NCBI GenBank assembly: GCA_045643425.1
Contig: JAZUKW010000039.1
Location: 1-23,562, forward strand
Length of the DNA stretch: 23,562 nucleotides
Reading direction: 5' to 3'
Source of the DNA: RGIG426 sp045643425
Lineage (GTDB): Bacteria > Bacillota > Clostridia > Oscillospirales > Acutalibacteraceae
The position numbers and the translations under genes are program-made. The first letter of the stretch is position 1. Each line of letters starts with the position of its first letter. A model generated the notes under the pieces. It was given only the letters and a program-made list of their open reading frames with translations. It searched no databases and had not been told where the DNA came from. This document shows, piece by piece, positions 1 through 7,209 of the stretch.

Positions 1-321
1 AAACGTATAGCCGCTTTCCGCCTCACAACGCCAGCAAAGGTCGTATTTTGATCCTGCCGCAAACACTTCGTCCGCTTTCGGAGAGCGTTTCAAAGTCTCG
101 TTGTACCAATAATGTTTAGTCATCGTAAAGTGGCAGTTTTCCGGCAGAGTGTAATCGAGCCAATCGCCCGCTTTTTCGCCGATATACGGGGTGACGTCCG
201 CATCGGTGATGGTGATTTCGGTAATTGTTGTTGCCGCCGCCGCGAAAATCGGGGTGACGGTCGCAAGCATCGCCATGCAAATCACGATAGCGAGCAAGCG
301 GGTTACTAACGTTTTTTTCAT
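1..321 (-). CDS. Secreted Tyr/Trp-rich repeat protein, N-terminal part (runs off window)
   Basis: Only the first 107 codons are in the window and no stop is reached. The protein starts MKKTLVTRLLAIVI and has a typical Sec signal peptide ending near IFAAAA. It then begins a module (TDADVTPYIGEKAGDWLDYT, later KHYWYNET and GYTF) that matches the repeats of the complete neighbour at 450-4619. It is therefore a tandem paralogue. The ATG at 319-321 is chosen because AGGAGG (plus-strand cctcct at 330-335) sits 8 nt upstream. It has its own promoter (378-406) and is separated from the upstream gene by a terminator. Role unknown; by family resemblance it is an exported surface or extracellular protein. 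Whether it also ends in a dockerin cannot be seen. Confidence 0.85.
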   Translation of the reverse strand, partial: MKKTLVTRLLAIVICMAMLATVTPIFAAAATTITEITITDADVTPYIGEKAGDWLDYTLPENCHFTMTKHYWYNETLKRSPKADEVFAAGSKYDLCWRCEAESGYTF

Positions 322-377
322 AAAACATTCCTCCTAAAACGCATGTTGTGTTCGGGGGGTGGAACTTTGTTAGGTTC

Positions 378-406
378 AATATAGCATATATTTTCGGAAA
401 TGTAAA
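378..406 (-). promoter_or_regulatory. Sigma-A type promoter of the partial repeat gene
   Basis: On the minus strand TTTACA (401-406) and TATATT (378-383) are separated by exactly 17 bp. This places the transcription start about 40 nt ahead of the ribosome site of the gene at 1-321. The layout is the same as at 4673-4701 in front of the paralogue. Confidence 0.75.
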
Positions 407-441
407 GAAAAACCCGCAGGGATGACTCCCTGCGGGTTTTT
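406..441 (-). terminator. Rho-independent terminator of the large repeat-dockerin gene
   Basis: A perfect 10-bp stem (CCCGCAGGGA at 413-422 with TCCCTGCGGG at 427-436, loop 423-426) is flanked by A and T runs on both sides, so it can act in either direction. It lies just past the stop codon of the minus-strand gene at 450. Confidence 0.9.
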
Positions 442-449
442 GTGTACTC

Positions 450-3400
450 TTACGCGCCTAATTTTTCGATCAGTCCCGCGAGGAACTTGCGAAGCATCAG
501 CACGTCTTTCATATTAACCTCGCCGTCGAGGTTTACGTCGGAATTTTGGGCGTTATAAGCCACTTCGATGCTCGCCAGCATCTTGCGCAGCGTCAGCACG
601 TCTTTCATATTCACCGCGCCGTCGTCGTTCGCGTCGCCGAGCACCGTTTCGCCGCTCGGCTCGGTCGGGTCGGTGATCTGCGTCTGGAGCGCTTCCTTCG
701 GTTGACCGGAAATGTAGAAATTGCGCTCGTCAAAGCCGTCGAGGTACGTATATTCCTGATCGAGGGCAAAATCGCCGTTTAAACGAATCGTGGGGCTATC
801 GACGAAGATATAGCCCTCGTCGGCGATCAGCGTACCGCCGAGCGCGTAGAGCGCGCCCGCTTTAAACGTGGCGTCGGCATCCACAACGCTCATATCGGAA
901 TAGTCGTACCAGCACGACTCGCCCTCCGCCAAGCGGTAGTGTACGCCCTCGGGAACCGTGAGGTGGATCGAATCGCCCACGCGGTCGCCGATGACCGGAA
1001 CGCAGAACCCGGCGATCTCCACGGTATCGACAACGCCGAGGACCGCTTTTCTCGATTTGCTCCAAACCGAGAAGCGGCAGTCGTCGAAGGCGTCGATTTT
1101 CGTGCGGTCTTTGTCCGGGATGTATTTGCCGCCGTTTACTAAAATCACGGCGTTCTCATCAAAGGCATATCCCTCGTCGGCAACCAAGCAGCCGCCGATC
1201 GAATAGGATTTCCCTTTTTCAAACGTATCGTCGGCGTCCAGCTCCGCCTTGTCGGTATCGTTCATCCAATACGCGCCGTCCGCCTCGAAGTGATAGGGCG
1301 CGCCCTCGGGAACGGTAAAGCCGGGATACTCGCTCACCTTGCCGTTGAGGATCGCGTAAGCGAACCCGTTGAGCTCGATCGTGTCGATTATCTCGTTGCG
1401 GAAAGAGAAATCGATCTCGGCGTAGCTCTTGTCCGTATGGAACCGAATAAGCTCGCCGTCCTTTTCAAAGCAATCGTCAGGCGCTTCGGTCGCCGGTTTT
1501 TCAAAATCGGTAAACAGCATGGCTTTTACCTCGCAGGGAAAAGCGCACCGGATGTTAAACACGTTGCCGGACACCAGCGACAGCTCGTTCTTCCCGTCGA
1601 AGCCGGAGAACAGCACGCCGCCGCGGCAGGAGATCGGATTGCTTTCTCCCTTTATGCCGCAAACACCCGTCTGGAAGAGCAGACTGCCCGTAGCGGCGAT
1701 CTCCACCTCGTCGGTAGATTCGTAAATCGCTACGGAGTCGCCGCTCTCGGTATCGCCGGCGTAAACGGTAAGGTTGCCGTCGCCGGTCAAAAGCGGCGGG
1801 CACTTGCCCTCGCCTTGAACGTAAATGCCGTAGCAGGAACGGTCGAACGTCTCAATGCCCGGGTGCAGCATATTGCTTCCCTCCAAGCGGATGGTCAGGA
1901 ACTGATCGGCATAAATCGAGCAATACGCCTTCACGTCCTCCACGTACGAACAGCCCACGACGGTGAGATAATTGAGCGTAAGCGTTTTGGTCTTGTCGTC
2001 GTAACTCGCGTGACCGTCGCCCAGCACGTCGGCGGCGTTTGTCTTGTTCACCCACGTTTTGCCCACCATAAGACGGATCCCGCTTTCGAGATCAAAAACG
2101 AATTGCGCCTTTTGAGGCTTCAGCCAAATGCTGAACGTATCGTCGCTGTAGCGTCCGCCGTGAGCGGTGTCGATTTGGTCGGCAGAGCCGTTCACCGTCG
2201 CCACCATATCCCCGCCAAAGATATATCCGGGCTTTGCTTTCAGCTTAATAATAGTGCGGTACGTAGTCCCCTCGACAAAAACCTGGTCGTTTTCGAGGTT
2301 GCCAACTCCCTCGCCGTTCCAAACGTGCTCTTCAATCGTATATCCGCAGTCTTCCGGCAAAGTAGCGTGCAGCAGGCTGCCCACTCGATGGCTCGCAAGC
2401 GGCGTAATATCCACGTCGGTCAGGTTGATTTCGGAAATTTCCGTCGGCGGCGGCGTGGTGGCCCTTTTCGTCCAAATAACAAAATTATGGGGGCCTTCGC
2501 ATCCGCTGTGATCGGTATCGACCGGATCGGCAGAGCCGTTGATCGTCACCTTAACGTCTTCGGAAAATGCGTATTCGGGAAGCGTTGCAAAGGTGATATA
2601 GACAAAATACTCATCGTCATCGACAAACACTTCGTCGGGGTTCATGTGGTACCAGGTGGTCGCGTTATGCCAAACGTGTTCACAAATCGTATACCCACAG
2701 TTTTCCGGAAGAGTAATATGAAGCCATTCGCTGCCCTTTTTACCGAGAACCGGCGTAATGTCCATATCGGTAAGCTCAATTTCGGAAATCATGATCGCCG
2801 GCGGCATTTCGATCGGCACTGTGCAGAGGTTCCCCTGACCTCCGCCGATCCACGAACTATCCTCCAGGATTTGTCCTTCACGGCCATTGACTAAAACCTT
2901 CACGTCCTCGGCAAAGAAATAATCATCCTCGGTCCAAAGTATCCACCACGTATTGTACGTTTCTCCGGCATAAAAGATGTCATCCTCCCACATGTCCCTT
3001 CCGTTGCTTCTGTTGACCCAGTTGACCGCGCCGCAGTAATACGGCACACCGTCGGGCACCGCGAAGTCCCAATAGTCGCTCGCTTTTTTGCCCACCTCCG
3101 GCGAATCCGAAAAAATAAGGTTGACCTCTCGGATCGCCTTGGACATATCGAGGGAGATTAACGACACCGACCAAAGAACACATTTCTTCGCGGCGACCGT
3201 CGTGTTATCATACTCTACCTTCCCGTCGTTTCCGTTGATCGAAAAGGTCATGTCCTCGGCAAAAACACACTTCTCAGCAGGGACAAACGTCCATTTTAAA
3301 ACGTACGAATCTCCCTTCACAAAGTAGTCGTCTTCCCCCATCACCGTTTCTTTCGTTTCGGAATACCAATACTGTTCCGTGCAGATATACGGCGCATCGT

Positions 3401-4619
3401 CCGGCAGCGTATACGCCAAGTGGTCGCCCACCCGCTCGCCTGCGGCCGGCGTAACGTCCGCATCGGTGATGCAGATTTCCGTAATCATCGACGGATCTTC
3501 CGCTTCGATCGCCGTCGTCCAAAGGACACATTCATCCTCGGCGATCGTCGTGCGTTCCTCGTCAACAGCTTCTTCGCTGCCATTGAGCGAAACGGTCGCA
3601 TCCCCGGCAAAGGTATACCCCTCGACGGGCGCAAACGTCCATTTTAAAGCGTACAGATCTTCCGTATTGAAAACGTCGTCGCTCCCGAGAGCAACCTCTT
3701 TGGTGACGTTATACCAATAGTGCTCCGTGCAGGTATACGCCACGTCATCCGGCAGCGTATACGCCAAAAAGTCGCCCGCTTTCTCGCCGATGACCGGCGT
3801 AAGATCCGCATCGGTGATACAGATGTTCGTAACGATCGGCGGCATTTTCGCTTTGACCGCCGTCGTCCGAAGGACGCATTCGTTCCTGGTGATCGTCGTA
3901 TACGCCTCGTCAACATCTTCTTCGCCGCCATTGAGCAAAATGGTCATTCCGTCGGTAAAGATGAACCCCGCGGCGGGCACGAACGTCCATTTTAAAGCGT
4001 ACAGATCTTCCGTGTTGAAAACGTCGTCGTCCCCAAGAGCAACCTCTTGCGTGACGTTATACCAATACTGCTCCGTGCAGTCATACACCGCGTCGCCGAA
4101 CAGCGTATACGCCAAATGGTCGCCCGCTTTTTCGCCTACGATCGGCGTAATGTCCGCATCGGCAACGCAAATTTCCGCAACCGACGGAGGCGCAACAGCA
4201 GTGGTCGTCGTCATCCAAATACCGCAGTCATAGTCAGCGACTCCCGCATAATCCACTCTGCCCTCGCCGTCGTTTACGGAAATCGTCGCAGAGGGGAGAA
4301 AGACGTACCCGTCCTTCGGAGAAATACCCCAAAACAAAGAGTACGCGTCCCCCTCGACAAAGGTATCGTCGCTTTTAAGCGAAACCCCTTTGGTATCGTT
4401 GTACCAATAGTGACTCGTGCAGATATACGGCGCGTCGTCCGACAGCGTATACGCCAAATAGTCGCCCGCTTTTTCGCCGATGACCGGCGTAAGATCCGCA
4501 TCGGTAATAACGATTTCGTCGATTTCAATTTCCGCCGCGGCAAAAATCGGGGTCACGGACGCGAGCATCGCCACGCAAAGCACGACGGCGAGCAGGCGCA
4601 TCGCTAACGATTTTTTCAT
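450..4619 (-). CDS. Secreted repeat protein with nine Tyr/Trp-rich modules and C-terminal type I dockerin
   Basis: A 1389-residue exported protein. The ATG at 4617-4619 (MKKSLAMRLL) is preferred over an in-frame TTG at 4634 because the GGAGG ribosome site (4628-4632) lies 8 nt before it and would be inside the longer version. A signal peptide covers about residues 1-28. Seven tandem modules of about 115 residues follow (about 33-830), each with a TDxDxTP start, a YWYN or VWxN motif, GxxYxxxW and GYxF...NG. Residues about 840-1075 form a different domain whose DVLGDGHASYD and TLTLN motifs and Gly/Asp-rich strands resemble right-handed beta-solenoid carbohydrate-binding-like domains. Two more modules (about 1080 and 1200 onward) precede a dockerin at about 1326-1389 with two DxNxDGxxNMKDV calcium loops. 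Dockerins bind cohesins on scaffoldin proteins, so an extracellular, scaffold-attached structural or binding role is inferred. No catalytic domain was recognised. Confidence 0.9.
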   Translation of the reverse strand: MKKSLAMRLLAVVLCVAMLASVTPIFAAAEIEIDEIVITDADLTPVIGEKAGDYLAYTLSDDAPYICTSHYWYNDTKGVSLKSDDTFVEGDAYSLFWGISPKDGYVFLPSATISVNDGEGRVDYAGVADYDCGIWMTTTTAVAPPSVAEICVADADITPIVGEKAGDHLAYTLFGDAVYDCTEQYWYNVTQEVALGDDDVFNTEDLYALKWTFVPAAGFIFTDGMTILLNGGEEDVDEAYTTITRNECVLRTTAVKAKMPPIVTNICITDADLTPVIGEKAGDFLAYTLPDDVAYTCTEHYWYNVTKEVALGSDDVFNTEDLYALKWTFAPVEGYTFAGDATVSLNGSEEAVDEERTTIAEDECVLWTTAIEAEDPSMITEICITDADVTPAAGERVGDHLAYTLPDDAPYICTEQYWYSETKETVMGEDDYFVKGDSYVLKWTFVPAEKCVFAEDMTFSINGNDGKVEYDNTTVAAKKCVLWSVSLISLDMSKAIREVNLIFSDSPEVGKKASDYWDFAVPDGVPYYCGAVNWVNRSNGRDMWEDDIFYAGETYNTWWILWTEDDYFFAEDVKVLVNGREGQILEDSSWIGGGQGNLCTVPIEMPPAIMISEIELTDMDITPVLGKKGSEWLHITLPENCGYTICEHVWHNATTWYHMNPDEVFVDDDEYFVYITFATLPEYAFSEDVKVTINGSADPVDTDHSGCEGPHNFVIWTKRATTPPPTEISEINLTDVDITPLASHRVGSLLHATLPEDCGYTIEEHVWNGEGVGNLENDQVFVEGTTYRTIIKLKAKPGYIFGGDMVATVNGSADQIDTAHGGRYSDDTFSIWLKPQKAQFVFDLESGIRLMVGKTWVNKTNAADVLGDGHASYDDKTKTLTLNYLTVVGCSYVEDVKAYCSIYADQFLTIRLEGSNMLHPGIETFDRSCYGIYVQGEGKCPPLLTGDGNLTVYAGDTESGDSVAIYESTDEVEIAATGSLLFQTGVCGIKGESNPISCRGGVLFSGFDGKNELSLVSGNVFNIRCAFPCEVKAMLFTDFEKPATEAPDDCFEKDGELIRFHTDKSYAEIDFSFRNEIIDTIELNGFAYAILNGKVSEYPGFTVPEGAPYHFEADGAYWMNDTDKAELDADDTFEKGKSYSIGGCLVADEGYAFDENAVILVNGGKYIPDKDRTKIDAFDDCRFSVWSKSRKAVLGVVDTVEIAGFCVPVIGDRVGDSIHLTVPEGVHYRLAEGESCWYDYSDMSVVDADATFKAGALYALGGTLIADEGYIFVDSPTIRLNGDFALDQEYTYLDGFDERNFYISGQPKEALQTQITDPTEPSGETVLGDANDDGAVNMKDVLTLRKMLASIEVAYNAQNSDVNLDGEVNMKDVLMLRKFLAGLIEKLGA
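740..1400 (-). repeat. Two diverged C-terminal copies of the module
   Basis: Two further copies, starting near 1385 and 1028 on the minus strand, keep the AYWMND/SCWYDY core, the F..G..Y spacing and the GYxF...NG end. They lie between the beta-solenoid-like insert and the dockerin. Confidence 0.75.
2330..4530 (-). repeat. Seven tandem ~345-bp module repeats
   Basis: The TDxD module start recurs at about 4500, 4160, 3813, 3463, 3120, 2768 and 2417, a period of about 340-351 bp. The four N-terminal copies keep long stretches of nearly the same DNA, for example around 3717-3816 and 4404-4503, which suggests recent duplication. Copies five to seven are more diverged. Confidence 0.85.
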
Positions 4620-4672
4620 TCTGCATTCCTCCAAAAAATCCTCTGTAATGGGAATACGTTCCTATCCTTTAA

Positions 4673-4701
4673 ACTATAGCACAACGAACGAACGATGTAA
4701 A
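4673..4701 (-). promoter_or_regulatory. Sigma-A type promoter of the large repeat-dockerin gene
   Basis: Minus-strand TTTACA (4696-4701), 17-bp spacer, TATAGT (4673-4678). Spacer length, -35 sequence and the preceding TTTC run match those of the paralogue's promoter at 378-406. Confidence 0.75.
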
Positions 4702-4727
4702 GAAAAATCGTCGAACCGCCACACGCG

Positions 4728-4762
4728 AAAAAGCAGAACGCCATAAGGCGCTCTGCTTTTTT
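4728..4762 (-). terminator. Rho-independent terminator of the coiled-coil protein gene
   Basis: An 11-bp stem with one mismatch (AGCAGAACGCC at 4732-4742 with GGCGCTCTGCT at 4747-4757, loop ATAA) has A and T runs on its two sides. It lies immediately downstream of the stop codon at 4777. Confidence 0.85.
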
Positions 4763-4776
4763 CGACTAACCGCGGC

Positions 4777-7002
4777 TCAAATCTCCAGATTCTGCTGCAT
4801 CTCCGCGGCATTCTCTTCCACAACCTTTTCGGTGAGGTTGGCGGTTTCGGTAGACGGCTGGTTCATCTGCTCCTGCACCTGCGCCACAACGTCGGAAATT
4901 TGCTCCGGCGGGAAGCCATTCTTTTCTGCAATTTCCGTAAGCCGTTTGGTCATATCCTCCGCCGTACGCTCATCCATTTTCTCTCGAGCTTCGGTGCCGT
5001 TTTGCAGCGTGGTTTCTTCGGGCTTCGGCTGGTTTGCGGGCGGATTCACACCGCATTTTTCTTTGAATTCGACGATTTTTTGTTCAAGCTCCTCGCTGCG
5101 CAGGAAAGAGCACAGCTGAAGCGCCTCCTCGCGGCTCAGCTCATTTCCCATTTGTCTCACCGCGGCCCCAACATCGCCTTCGCACTCAAGATCATTCACT
5201 TTGTTAAAAATCCCTTGTTCGACCTTTTTGGGCGCGGTGTTCAGAATTTTATTAAATTCCTCGGACGTGGGCTTTTTCTGCGCCATATCGTCCAATCCCT
5301 GCAAAATGCATTTTTCAAGATCGTAGAGCGCCATTCCCGCAGCAAGAGCAGTCGTCTTCGGAAGCTTCTTTTCCTCATAGGTCTCAAGTTGTCCTCTCAA
5401 CCTGTCCGCCTTTTTGATGTCCTCGCTTATCCATTTGCTCAAGATTTTCTTTTGCTCCGGCTTCAGCGCCGCCACCTTGTTGATCTTTTCGTCGAACATG
5501 GCTTGCTTTTGCTGTTTTTCCTGCGCAATTCTGGCCTTGGCATCTTCTTTGGCCTTGGCTTCGGCTTGTTTTCTCGCTTCTTCCTGTTCTGCTTCCAAAC
5601 GCTCGGTTTCGATGCGAGCCACGTACTGTGCGGCGGTTTCATGATATTTCGCTATAAACATCTCATCGCGGATCGTTTTCAGCTTTTCCGTGGAATCTTT
5701 TTCCGCCAAGCCCTGCTGAAGCTGCTCGGTTTTCTGATAAAACTCACGTTTTTCCTCGTACAGCTGATGCTCCAGCTCGTATTTTTCCATATCCGCGTCG
5801 TATTGGCGCGCGGCGGCACTCCGCCAGCTTTCCAGCCCGAGCGCTTTACAGAATCTGTCCCACAGGCCTCTCGGTCGGCGGCTTTCGTCCGGAGGCGTGG
5901 GCTCTTGCGGCACACCCGCTTCCAAAAACGCTTTCCGCGCGTCGTCATCGAAGACGTATTCGCCGTCTTTCATAAACACCATCACGGGGAGTCCTTTCGG
6001 CCCGTTGACCTTCATCACGTACACCGGCCGGCCGTTCGTGATGATCTCTCTCGAAATATCGTCAGCGTCGATTCTTCGCCCGTCTACGGTTTGCGCCATG
6101 GTGAAGTCGTTTAACGTGCCTTCGGCGCCCACGCGTTTATCTACTTCGGCCAACATGTCGGCAACCTTGTTGCTCGAAATCGTGTACGCGGTATTGAACA
6201 TGCTTCCGCTATTTGCCGCAGGAACGCCCTTCGCCGTATAGAAGCCCGGCTCCATCGCGCTTTGCAGCGCGGACAGCTGCGGCTTCGACATCGTCAGCAG
6301 CTGCGTCGGGTCCGAAACCGGATACGCGTCGTTGGCGATACAGGCCATTTTTGCGACGGTGGTAGCCAGCATGTTTACCATCGGCCCCATCGCCTTGCCA
6401 ATGGGTTCCATTTCTTTCTCGCTGAAGCAGCTGAATTTTTCTACCGAGTTTTGATAATCGCAGAGCTTCAAAATGGAATACACGTCTTTCCAATCTCGAA
6501 CGAGCTCGGCATCACTCTTTCCGGCGATCTGGTGTTTGTACTCGTCGATGTTGGCAACGACGTGCATAAGCACTTTTCGGTGCAGTTCCTGACAGCGCAG
6601 CGAATAATTTTCCGCCTCAGGCCCTTTTTTCGCCAGCTCCAAAAGCTCGGCCTCGTCATCCTGCATGTGGTTGTGGATATACGTACCCAGATGATAACCC
6701 GACTCGCGGTCAAGATGATACAGCTTTCTGCCCGCCGCAGAATACGGCTGCAACAGCATATCCTCGACGGCATCCAGCATCGTGTTGCGCGCATTTTTCA
6801 TAAGCGCTCTGCGCGCACGCAGCTCGCTTCCGGTCGGCTTTTGGAAATAATAATCCGGCTTCTCCTGACGGATAAATTCCGTCATTTCGTCCGCCGTTTT
6901 GCGGCATCGCGCGAATTTCGCGAGAAAAGCCTTGCGTTCCACCTGGATCTCTTGCGGCGTTTTACCTACAATTTTTTGGTAATATTCTTCATCAAAAGGC
7001 AT
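4777..7002 (-). CDS. Hypothetical cytoplasmic coiled-coil protein
   Basis: A 741-residue protein that I do not recognise. There is no signal peptide and no membrane segment. The N-terminal ~380 residues look globular and mostly helical (MPFDEEYYQKIVGKTPQEIQ at the start). Residues about 395-520 are rich in Glu, Lys, Gln and Ala with long charged heptad-like stretches (KYELEHQLYEEKREFYQKTE; EQEEARKQAEAKAKEDAKA), which points to a coiled coil. A second helical part follows, and the tail is Gln/Glu-rich. The start is placed at ATG 7000-7002 rather than TTG 7006-7008 because GGAGG (7012-7016) is 9 nt from the ATG but only 3 nt from the TTG. It is a single-gene unit with its own terminator. A scaffolding or filament-like role is possible but not shown. 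Confidence 0.8.
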   Translation of the reverse strand: MPFDEEYYQKIVGKTPQEIQVERKAFLAKFARCRKTADEMTEFIRQEKPDYYFQKPTGSELRARRALMKNARNTMLDAVEDMLLQPYSAAGRKLYHLDRESGYHLGTYIHNHMQDDEAELLELAKKGPEAENYSLRCQELHRKVLMHVVANIDEYKHQIAGKSDAELVRDWKDVYSILKLCDYQNSVEKFSCFSEKEMEPIGKAMGPMVNMLATTVAKMACIANDAYPVSDPTQLLTMSKPQLSALQSAMEPGFYTAKGVPAANSGSMFNTAYTISSNKVADMLAEVDKRVGAEGTLNDFTMAQTVDGRRIDADDISREIITNGRPVYVMKVNGPKGLPVMVFMKDGEYVFDDDARKAFLEAGVPQEPTPPDESRRPRGLWDRFCKALGLESWRSAAARQYDADMEKYELEHQLYEEKREFYQKTEQLQQGLAEKDSTEKLKTIRDEMFIAKYHETAAQYVARIETERLEAEQEEARKQAEAKAKEDAKARIAQEKQQKQAMFDEKINKVAALKPEQKKILSKWISEDIKKADRLRGQLETYEEKKLPKTTALAAGMALYDLEKCILQGLDDMAQKKPTSEEFNKILNTAPKKVEQGIFNKVNDLECEGDVGAAVRQMGNELSREEALQLCSFLRSEELEQKIVEFKEKCGVNPPANQPKPEETTLQNGTEAREKMDERTAEDMTKRLTEIAEKNGFPPEQISDVVAQVQEQMNQPSTETANLTEKVVEENAAEMQQNLEI

Positions 7003-7053
7003 ACTCAAAACCCTCCGTATCGTTTCATCGGGGCTTTCGCCCGCATTCTGTAA

Positions 7054-7083
7054 ATAATACCCATCATTCTTCTAAAATGTTAC
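7054..7083 (-). promoter_or_regulatory. Possible promoter of the coiled-coil protein gene
   Basis: Minus-strand TATTAT (7054-7059) with GTAACA (7078-7083) 18 bp upstream. The -35 match is weak; the alternative TTGATT-N17-TAACAT further upstream is about equally good. Confidence 0.35.
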
Positions 7084-7117
7084 ACCATTTTCCGAAAATA
7101 ATCAACCCTTTTCGAAA

Positions 7118-7140
7118 AAAGAAGCGCCCGCCGGAAGCCT
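7118..7140 (-). terminator. Weak possible terminator of the glycosyltransferase gene
   Basis: On the minus strand a short bulged GAAG..CTTC stem is followed by CTTTTTTC. It lies about 70 nt past the stop at 7210 and is weaker than the other terminators here. Confidence 0.3.
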
Positions 7141-7163
7141 TCTCGCGTTCTTGGTATATACAG

Positions 7164-7200
7164 CCATCCCCTCGCGACCGAAACAGTTGCGAGGGGATGG
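7164..7200. repeat. Perfect 12-bp inverted repeat after the glycosyltransferase gene
   Basis: CCATCCCCTCGC (7164-7175) pairs exactly with GCGAGGGGATGG (7189-7200) around a 13-nt loop. It directly follows the minus-strand stop at 7210 but has no T run on either side, so it may be an mRNA 3' stabilising hairpin or part of a bipartite terminator. Confidence 0.7.
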
Positions 7201-7209
7201 GCAAAGTCG

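Noticed and set aside
1290..2894. 534-codon plus-strand open frame opposite the repeat-dockerin gene
   Set aside because: Antisense shadow of the repeated coding sequence; no ribosome site and no recognisable domain.
2330..4530. Regularly spaced repeats considered as a CRISPR-like array
   Set aside because: The repeats are about 345 bp long, in frame, and encode protein modules.
4620..4634. Upstream TTG start adding MEECR to the repeat-dockerin protein
   Set aside because: It would place the start inside the ribosome site and add residues before a normal signal peptide.
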